Positions 24,091 to 30,088 of a stretch of DNA of 30,088 bases are shown here, piece after piece. Each line of letters starts with the position of its first letter. Within the stretch, counting starts at the first letter, position 1. Below the pieces are notes generated by a model, which saw only the letters and a program-made list of their open reading frames with translations, had not been told where the DNA came from and made no database searches. The DNA is from an uncultured Bacilli bacterium (lineage in GTDB: Bacteria > Bacillota_I > Bacilli_A > RF39 > UBA660): assembly GCA_934167485.1 (NCBI GenBank), contig CAKPKL010000013.1, positions 1 through 30,088 of the forward strand. The letters are read 5' to 3'. The position numbers and the translations under genes are program-made.

Positions 24091-26302
24091 GGAATGTCCT
24101 ACTTATTACTTCTTCTTGTTGTTCACGAGTTAAATGATTAAAGTTTACAGCATATCCAGATACTCTTATTGTAAGATTTGGATATTTTGTAGGATTGTTC
24201 ATAGCTTCAATTAGCATATTTTTATCTAAAACATTTACATTTAAATGATGCGCGCCTTGTTTAAAATATCCATCTAATATTTGAATTAAATTATTTACTC
24301 TTGCATCATTATCTGCTCCTAATGTAGTAGGTGTTATTGAGAAAGTATTAGATATACCATCTTGGCAGCATCCTAAATATGGAAGTTTAGCAACTGATGA
24401 AAGGGATGCTAAAGCTCCTGATTTATCTGCTCCTTGTGTTGGATTTGCTCCTGGTGCGAATGGTACTCCAGCTTTTCTTCCATCTGGTGTTGCACCTGTA
24501 TTTTTACCGTATACTACATTCGATGTGATTGTAAGAAGCGATAATGTTGGATATGCATTTTTATACAATGGATATTTTTTTAATTCTCTATATACCCTTT
24601 TTACTAAATTGACTGCAATACTATCTACTTTATCATCGTTATTACCATATCTTGGAAAATCAAATTCTACATCAAATGCATTTGTAAGTCCTCTTGAATC
24701 TCTTCTAACTCTTACATGTCCTAATTCTATAGCTGAAAATGAATCAACTACTATTGAAAGTCCAGCAAGTCCAAATGCCATTAAATATTCTGGTTTAGTA
24801 TCTAGAAAAGCCATTTGACTACTTTCGTATGCATATTTATCATGCATATAGTGTATTATGTTTAATGCGTCTACATATATTTTTGCGGTTTTTTTCAACA
24901 CTTTATCAAATTGTTTAAATACTTCTTCTAAGTTTAAATATTCTCCCTCTAACTCATCTATACCATCTATTACAAGTTCACCAGTTACTTCATCTCTACC
25001 ACCATTTAAAGCATATAACAATACTTTAACAAAATTAATTCTGGCTCCAAAAAATTGTGTTTGATGTCCTAAACTCATAGCAGACACGCAGCATGCTATA
25101 GCATAGTCATTACCATATATAGGTTTCATTAAATCATCATTTTCAAATTGTAATGTATGTGTTTTTATTGACATTCTACTAGCAAACTCTTTAAAACTTA
25201 AAGGAAGTTTTCTACTCCATAAAATAGTTAAATTAGGTTCTGCTGATTCACCTATATTATTAAGAGTATTTAATATACGGAATGATGTTTTAGTTACAAA
25301 AGAATGTTCATCATCCATCATACCACCAATAGATTCTGTAACCCAAGTAGGATCACCAGCAAATAACTCATTATATTCTGGAGTTCTTAAATGTCTTACA
25401 AGTCTTAACTTAATTACGAATTGATCTATTAATTCTTGTGCTTCTTCTTCTGTAAGTATCCCTTTATTTATATCTCTTTCAATATAAATATCAAAGAATG
25501 CAGTATTTCTTCCAATACTAGTTGCTGCTCCATTATTTTGCTTAACAGCGGCTAAGTATGCAAAATATGTCCATTGTATTGCTTCACGTGCATTACTAGC
25601 AGGTTTAGATACATCAAAATCATATCTTAAAGCCATTTTTTTAATAAGTTCTAAAGCTTTAATTTGTTCTGATACATCCTCTCTTAATTGAATAATTGAA
25701 ACATCAGTAATTTCATTTAATTTATTTAAGTCGGATTTTTTTTGTTCAATTAAAGCATCTGCTCCATAAAGCGCTAAACGTCTATAATCACCTATAATTC
25801 TTCCTCTACCATAAGCATCTGGTAATCCAGTAATTAAATGATTATGACGAGCACGTCTTATTTCTGGTGTATATGCATCAAATACTCCATCGTTATGTGT
25901 TTTTCTAAATTCTATAAACTTATTTTCTAAATCTTTATCTAAATGAAACCCATAAGCTTCTAAAGATTGTTTAACCATTCTAAATCCACCATATGGATTA
26001 ACAATTCTCTTTAATGGTTCATCAGTTTGTAATCCAACTATGACTTCGTTTGATCTATCTATATATCCTGGATTAAAATTATCAATACCACTCATTATAT
26101 AAGTCTCAACATCAAGTACTCCACTTATAGCTTCTTTACTAAGTAATTTCTTACATTTATTCCATACTTTACTAGTCTTTTTACTTATACCTGTTAAAAA
26201 TGTATCATTACCTGTATATTCTTTATAATTACATTCTATAAAATTAGAAACATCTATGCTTTTTTGCCATTTAGTTCCTTTAAATCCTTCCCATTCATTC
26301 AT
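24077..26302 (-). CDS. pflB: Formate C-acetyltransferase (pyruvate formate-lyase)
   Basis: This glycyl radical enzyme of 741 aa converts pyruvate and CoA to acetyl-CoA and formate. The catalytic Cys pair is C404-C405 in AIACCVSAMS, and the radical Gly is G716 in RVSGYAV near the C-terminus. The segment PDGRKAGVPFAPGANP, typical of PFL, is intact. The sequence CC-VSAM distinguishes it from diol or choline lyases. The RBS AGGAGG lies within the last codons of ligA, and the ATG follows the ligA stop after 1 nt. pflA follows with a 14-nt overlap. Confidence 0.96.
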   Translation of the reverse strand: MNEWEGFKGTKWQKSIDVSNFIECNYKEYTGNDTFLTGISKKTSKVWNKCKKLLSKEAISGVLDVETYIMSGIDNFNPGYIDRSNEVIVGLQTDEPLKRIVNPYGGFRMVKQSLEAYGFHLDKDLENKFIEFRKTHNDGVFDAYTPEIRRARHNHLITGLPDAYGRGRIIGDYRRLALYGADALIEQKKSDLNKLNEITDVSIIQLREDVSEQIKALELIKKMALRYDFDVSKPASNAREAIQWTYFAYLAAVKQNNGAATSIGRNTAFFDIYIERDINKGILTEEEAQELIDQFVIKLRLVRHLRTPEYNELFAGDPTWVTESIGGMMDDEHSFVTKTSFRILNTLNNIGESAEPNLTILWSRKLPLSFKEFASRMSIKTHTLQFENDDLMKPIYGNDYAIACCVSAMSLGHQTQFFGARINFVKVLLYALNGGRDEVTGELVIDGIDELEGEYLNLEEVFKQFDKVLKKTAKIYVDALNIIHYMHDKYAYESSQMAFLDTKPEYLMAFGLAGLSIVVDSFSAIELGHVRVRRDSRGLTNAFDVEFDFPRYGNNDDKVDSIAVNLVKRVYRELKKYPLYKNAYPTLSLLTITSNVVYGKNTGATPDGRKAGVPFAPGANPTQGADKSGALASLSSVAKLPYLGCCQDGISNTFSITPTTLGADNDARVNNLIQILDGYFKQGAHHLNVNVLDKNMLIEAMNNPTKYPNLTIRVSGYAVNFNHLTREQQEEVISRTFHERI

Positions 26303-26303
26303 A

Positions 26304-28292
26304 TTAAATCCTCCTACTTTTTTCTATAAATTCATCTTCATTCCAAATAGTAATACCAAGTTTTACTGCATCATCATATTTACTACCTGGAGATTGTCCT
26401 ACTATTACAACATCTGTTTTTTTGCTAACAGAACTTGTATTTTTCCCACCTAATCTTTCAATTAATTCTTTAGCATCATTTCTTGACATACTATTAAGTG
26501 TTCCTGTAAGGACAAAAGTACGATTATTAAATAATTCATTTATATTTTTTTCTTTACTTATAAAATTCATATTTAAATCATAACTCTTTAATTTATTTAT
26601 TAATTCAATATTTTTATTATCACTAAAATAATTTACTATACTAGTTGCAATACCAGTCCCTACATCCGGTATATTTGATAGATTTTCTACATCACTTTCT
26701 ATTAATTTATCAATACTACCAAAATACTCACTAAGTATATAAGCTGTTTTTTTACCAACAAGCTTTATACCTAATCCAAATATTAATTTTTCTAAAGAAT
26801 TTTTCTTACTATTCTCTATGTTAATTAAAAGATTATTTATACTTTTTTCTCCAAATCCTTCTAATTCCATTAAATCTTCTTTATAATTTTTTAAATTATA
26901 ATATGCATCAATAGATTTTAAGAATCCCATATTATAAAAATCTTCTACTATTCTTTCTCCAAATCCTTCTATATTCATAGCATCCCTAGAAGAAAAATGT
27001 ATAAGTCCCTCTATGTTTCTAGCATCACAATTAGGATTTGTACAAAAATAAGCAACTTCATCTTCTTTCTTTGAAAGTTTAGTACCACATATAGGGCAGT
27101 TTTCTATCATTTCAAAAGGTAATTCACTACCAGATCTTCTTTCTTTTTTTACCTCTACTACTTCAGGAATAATTTCTCCTGCTTTTCTAATAGATACAAT
27201 ATCCCCAATTCTAACATCTTTTTCTTTTATGTAATCTTGATTATTCAGTGTAGCACTCCTAACTATACTACCCGCAAGTCTTACTGGATCTAAATCTGCT
27301 CTTGGAGTAATTTTACCAGTTCTTCCTACACAAAATTCAATATCTTTTACCTTAGTTAGTACTTCTTCAGCAGGAAATTTGTACGCAATTGCCCACTTTG
27401 GAACTTTAGCAGTTACTCCAAGTTTTCTTTGATCATTATAATTATTTACTTTTATTACAATACCATCTATTTCATATGGTAATTCTTTTCTTTGTTTATC
27501 CCAATAATTTATATATTCCATTACAGCATCAATAGAATCTACTAAAACTATATTAGGATTTACTGTAAAAGTTAACTTTTTCATAAATTCTAAAGAATCG
27601 TATTGATTTGATAAATTATACTTATCTGGTTCTGGTATGTAATACATAAATGTTGATAAATTTCTTGAAGAAGCTATTTTACTGTCTAGTTGTCTTACTG
27701 ATCCAGCTGCTGCATTTCTAGGATTAGCAAATTCTTTTTCATTTTTTTCTCTTCTTTCTTTATTTAAACTTTCGAAAGAAGATTTAGGCATATATATTTC
27801 CCCTCTTACTTCAATATCTATATCCTCCGGAAGAGATAATGGAACATTCTTTATTGTTCTTACATTATGCGTTATATCTTCTCCAACAGTTCCATCTCCT
27901 CTGGTAGCTCCTCTTACAAGACGTCCATTTTTATATAACAAAGAAACACTTAATCCATCTATTTTAAGTTCACATACATACTTAGGATTAGGTACTATTT
28001 TTCTTACTTTTTCATCAAAGGCAATAACCTCTTCTTCATTAAAAATATCACCTAAACTCATCATAGGTATTTCATGAGTAACTTTTTTAAATTCACTTAT
28101 AACTTCAGTCCCTATCTTAACTGTAGGAGAATCACTTCTTACAAGTGAAGGATTTTGAGTTTCAAGACGAATTAATTCATCCATTAATGAATCATATTCT
28201 TGATCTGTAATAGTTGGATTATCTAATGCATAATATTCATAACTTGCTTTATTTAAAAGTTTTACTAATTCATCAATTCGTTTCTCTATCAT
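26304..28292 (-). CDS. ligA: NAD-dependent DNA ligase
   Basis: The 662-aa enzyme joins nicks in replication and repair. The NAD-binding Ia region is at the N-terminus, the adenylated Lys is K110 in CELKIDG, and the OB-fold contains KAGEIIPEV. A four-Cys zinc finger has CPICG and later CTNPNC. A helix-hairpin-helix region follows, then a C-terminal BRCT domain (about 585-662, FVLTGTL and VGQSPGSKYDDA). Length and domain order are complete. The start is set by AGGTGAG 3 nt upstream. No pcrA gene precedes it, as in many Bacillota; instead pflB follows 1 nt after the stop. Confidence 0.96.
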   Translation of the reverse strand: MIEKRIDELVKLLNKASYEYYALDNPTITDQEYDSLMDELIRLETQNPSLVRSDSPTVKIGTEVISEFKKVTHEIPMMSLGDIFNEEEVIAFDEKVRKIVPNPKYVCELKIDGLSVSLLYKNGRLVRGATRGDGTVGEDITHNVRTIKNVPLSLPEDIDIEVRGEIYMPKSSFESLNKERREKNEKEFANPRNAAAGSVRQLDSKIASSRNLSTFMYYIPEPDKYNLSNQYDSLEFMKKLTFTVNPNIVLVDSIDAVMEYINYWDKQRKELPYEIDGIVIKVNNYNDQRKLGVTAKVPKWAIAYKFPAEEVLTKVKDIEFCVGRTGKITPRADLDPVRLAGSIVRSATLNNQDYIKEKDVRIGDIVSIRKAGEIIPEVVEVKKERRSGSELPFEMIENCPICGTKLSKKEDEVAYFCTNPNCDARNIEGLIHFSSRDAMNIEGFGERIVEDFYNMGFLKSIDAYYNLKNYKEDLMELEGFGEKSINNLLINIENSKKNSLEKLIFGLGIKLVGKKTAYILSEYFGSIDKLIESDVENLSNIPDVGTGIATSIVNYFSDNKNIELINKLKSYDLNMNFISKEKNINELFNNRTFVLTGTLNSMSRNDAKELIERLGGKNTSSVSKKTDVVIVGQSPGSKYDDAVKLGITIWNEDEFIEKSRRI

Positions 28293-28337
28293 AATCTCAC
28301 CTATTTTTATTATATCATATTTAAGAACACTTTACAC

Positions 28338-28368
28338 TAAAAAACCAATTAAAATTACTTTAATTGGT
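28338..28368 (-). terminator. Strong terminator of the HdeD-like gene
   Basis: ACCAATTAAA (28344-28353) and TTTAATTGGT (28359-28368) form a 10-bp stem with a 5-nt loop. TTTTTT follows on the minus strand. Confidence 0.8.
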
Positions 28369-28380
28369 ATTTATTACACT

Positions 28381-28944
28381 TTAAATTTTTATACATTTTT
28401 TGATTTGCGTTACTAATGTTCTTGCATTATCCTTAAAAATATAAACATCTAAGATTGCTGATAAGCAATTAGCAGTTAAAAATAAACCTAATACTACCAT
28501 AGGAGAAAATGCTCCAATTTCAGTTTTAACAATTAACATAATTCCACATATAATAGATAAAATAGACATTATACTTACATAAAACCATTCTTTTACTTTA
28601 CCTTTTTTAAGTAATAAAGAATATTTAAAATCAACAGTTGATTTTAATATCATCCAAACACCTATACAAATTGGTACAAGCGTTGTTAATATATTTGGAT
28701 AAACAAGCATTATAAAACCTATTATAATTTGTAAAACTCCAAAAGATAAAAAATTCATAAACAATATTTCTTTAGATGAGTAAAATACTAAAATTGCCCC
28801 AAGTGTTATAAAGCAAAAACTCATGACATGTGATATTGAAGTCATAGTTACTTGTGGGAAAAATATAAGAACTATACCTATTATAAAAAATAAAATTGTT
28901 AAAATTAACGAATAATCAATGATACTATCAAAATTTTTTTCCAT
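28381..28944 (-). CDS. DUF308/HdeD-like membrane protein
   Basis: The 187-aa protein has six hydrophobic segments in three pairs, the layout of the DUF308 (HdeD) family. A short basic loop, KKGKVKEW, sits after the fourth. In E. coli HdeD is linked to acid resistance; in Bacillota the role is untested. The RBS AGGAGG lies 6 nt before the ATG. It is monocistronic between two terminators, with a TATAAT-like -10 upstream. Confidence 0.7.
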   Translation of the reverse strand: MEKNFDSIIDYSLILTILFFIIGIVLIFFPQVTMTSISHVMSFCFITLGAILVFYSSKEILFMNFLSFGVLQIIIGFIMLVYPNILTTLVPICIGVWMILKSTVDFKYSLLLKKGKVKEWFYVSIMSILSIICGIMLIVKTEIGAFSPMVVLGLFLTANCLSAILDVYIFKDNARTLVTQIKKCIKI

Positions 28945-28969
28945 AAAATCCTCCTACTATACTACAATA

Positions 28970-28975
28970 ATTATA
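28970..28975 (-). promoter_or_regulatory. Putative -10 element of the HdeD-like gene
   Basis: TATAAT on the minus strand lies 25 nt before the ATG. No convincing -35 was seen at 16-18 nt. Confidence 0.3.
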
Positions 28976-29028
28976 ACATAATTTTTTTATTTTTAAATAA
29001 TATCTTATATTTTTTTATAAATAAGTGT

Positions 29029-29055
29029 AAAGAAAAAGACTATCAAAATAGTCTT
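29029..29055 (-). terminator. Terminator of the coiled-coil repeat gene
   Basis: AAGACTAT (29036-29043) and ATAGTCTT (29048-29055) form an 8-bp stem with a 4-nt loop, then TTTCTTTAC on the minus strand. It starts 3 nt after the stop codon. Confidence 0.75.
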
Positions 29056-29057
29056 AA

Positions 29058-30088
29058 TTATTTAATATAGTTTCTATCTCTTAACCAAGTTATTACAAAT
29101 TCCATTTTTTGTTTATCAGTTAATCCAGAATTTGTTTGCCAATTATTTACATAAGCACGTGTTAAATCATCTACTATAGCATCATTTATTTGAGCAAGAT
29201 CATTTTGAGCTAAAATTGAATCTAACTTTGTAGTAATATTTGTATTAGCTGTTCTTTGTTCAGTTATTAAAGTATTAACCATATTTCCTACATTTGATAC
29301 TTTTTCAAATATTAAATTTGTTCTTCCAAATAATGTAGTTTCAGTAGTGGCATCACTATATCCACCTATTTTACTAGATAAAGAACTTACATCTACTTTA
29401 ATACTTGAAACATCACTTGATAATGTACTTAAATTATTTGATACATTTGTCATTAAAGTTGATAAATCTGTTTGAATATCATTTACTTTTGAAAGTGCCG
29501 CTTTAGCTATTCCAAATAAAGTATTGTTAGTTGTATCTGCATTTGTTCCTATTTTATTTGTATTTATAGCATCTATTAATATTTGTATTCCATCTACCTT
29601 ATTAGTTAATGTAACTGATTTTCTTTCAATTAAATTAGCTAAATTTGTTTGAATATTTACTGCTACATTTGCTAAATTTGTTTGAATACTTTCTGCTACA
29701 ATTGTTAAATTTGTTTCAAGTTCACTTGCTTTTGTTCCAACTGCACTTATTATTGTGTTTTTGTTAGACTCTAAATCATTTGATAATTGTGTTAAAGTGT
29801 CATCTACAGTATCAAATCTTCTTGTCATTAAATTTGAAATTGAATTTCTTGTCGTATTTATATTTGAATTAATTGAGTTTCTTGTTGCATTTATATTTGA
29901 ATTAATTGAGTTTCTTGTTGTATTTATGTTTGAATTAATTGAATTTCTTGTTGTATTTATATTTGAGTTAATTGAGTTTCTTGTTGTATTTATGTTTGAG
30001 TTAATTGAATCTCTTGTTGTATTTATGTTTGAGTTAATTGAGTTTCTTGTTGTATTTATGTTTGAGTTAATTGAATTTCTTGTTGTAT
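29058..30088 (-). CDS. Long hendecad coiled-coil protein, 5' end beyond the window
   Basis: The frame stays open from the right edge to the TAA at 29058, so the ATG at 29828 is internal and the gene is partial (343 codons visible). The first 86 codons are an 11-residue repeat, consensus INTTRNSINSN. The pattern continues in degenerate form with ESIQTNLANVA and VNIQTNLANLI. Core Ile/Leu/Val at spacing 4-3-4 fits a right-handed hendecad coiled coil. Further on, a TLFG-x(7)-KV motif occurs twice (about 103-115 and 165-176 from the internal Met). The C-terminus is a small helical end, KMEFVITWLRDRNYIK. The function is unknown; phage tail-fibre-like or surface-stalk roles are plausible but unproven. 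Confidence 0.75.
   Translation of the reverse strand, partial: TTRNSINSNINTTRNSINSNINTTRDSINSNINTTRNSINSNINTTRNSINSNINTTRNSINSNINATRNSINSNINTTRNSISNLMTRRFDTVDDTLTQLSNDLESNKNTIISAVGTKASELETNLTIVAESIQTNLANVAVNIQTNLANLIERKSVTLTNKVDGIQILIDAINTNKIGTNADTTNNTLFGIAKAALSKVNDIQTDLSTLMTNVSNNLSTLSSDVSSIKVDVSSLSSKIGGYSDATTETTLFGRTNLIFEKVSNVGNMVNTLITEQRTANTNITTKLDSILAQNDLAQINDAIVDDLTRAYVNNWQTNSGLTDKQKMEFVITWLRDRNYIK
29845..30088. repeat. 33-bp tandem repeat, at least eight units
   Basis: The phrase TTTCTTGT (one copy TCTCTTGT) recurs at 29845, 29878, 29911, 29944, 29977, 30010, 30043 and 30076, always 33 bases apart with no indel. Most differences between units are silent AAT/AAC changes in the encoded minus-strand protein. 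The array runs off the window. Confidence 0.95.

Noticed and set aside
1..30088. TGA read as tryptophan (Mollicutes code)
   Set aside because: Trp residues at conserved places are TGG, and TGA ends the 17175 and 21666 genes in a sensible context.
29845..30088. CRISPR array
   Set aside because: The 33-nt units are contiguous with no variable spacers and are translated in frame as an 11-residue repeat.

Overview
The window is a very AT-rich stretch of Bacillota chromosome. The organism is probably a small-genome, host-associated, fermentative anaerobe of the Bacilli/Erysipelotrichia/RF39 kind. This is inferred from base composition, gene set (ClpC, Cse60, pyruvate formate-lyase with its activase, NAD-dependent ligase, Rpn-type nuclease genes) and Shine-Dalgarno sequences of the AGGAGGTGAT type. 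The standard code is in use: Trp is TGG, and TGA ends at least two genes (17175 and 21666). Genes are tightly packed and almost all lie on the minus strand. The exceptions are an Rpn fragment at the left edge and a plus-strand island at 7.0-7.9 kb.

Left part (1-7 kb): Rpn C-terminal fragment; cysK; clpC; cse60 (58 aa); a secreted coiled-coil M23 peptidase; a YgjP-like metalloprotein; a small membrane protein; a TtcA-like PP-loop protein. Island (7.0-8.0 kb): a two-TM protein on the plus strand, then a promoter driving a structured RNA. Its first 14 nt pair with a segment about 200 nt downstream, and it encodes a 27-residue hydrophobic peptide. This is a candidate type I toxin-like locus. A bidirectional terminator separates it from tRNA-Arg(CCT) on the minus strand.

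Middle (8-21 kb): an HD-domain protein, a DUF3048 protein, and a cell-wall operon (alpha/beta hydrolase, membrane-anchored MurF, Ddl). Then come a beta-lactamase-fold hydrolase, a CPBP protease, a short NfeD-like protein, a Y-family polymerase, an unknown membrane protein, and a ZIP transporter paired with a P-type ATPase.

Right part (21-30 kb): a Fic protein preceded by an overlapping 48-codon ORF (possible VbhA-like antitoxin); a lipoprotein; an Rpn gene whose start position holds ATA instead of ATG; the ligA-pflB-pflA cluster; a DUF308/HdeD-like protein; and the 3' part of a long coiled-coil gene with an exact 33-bp tandem repeat running off the right edge. The two Rpn copies lie inverted about 22 kb apart.

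Most transcription units end in clear intrinsic terminators, often with the stop codon inside or touching the stem. All functional names rest on motif reading only; no database search was run.
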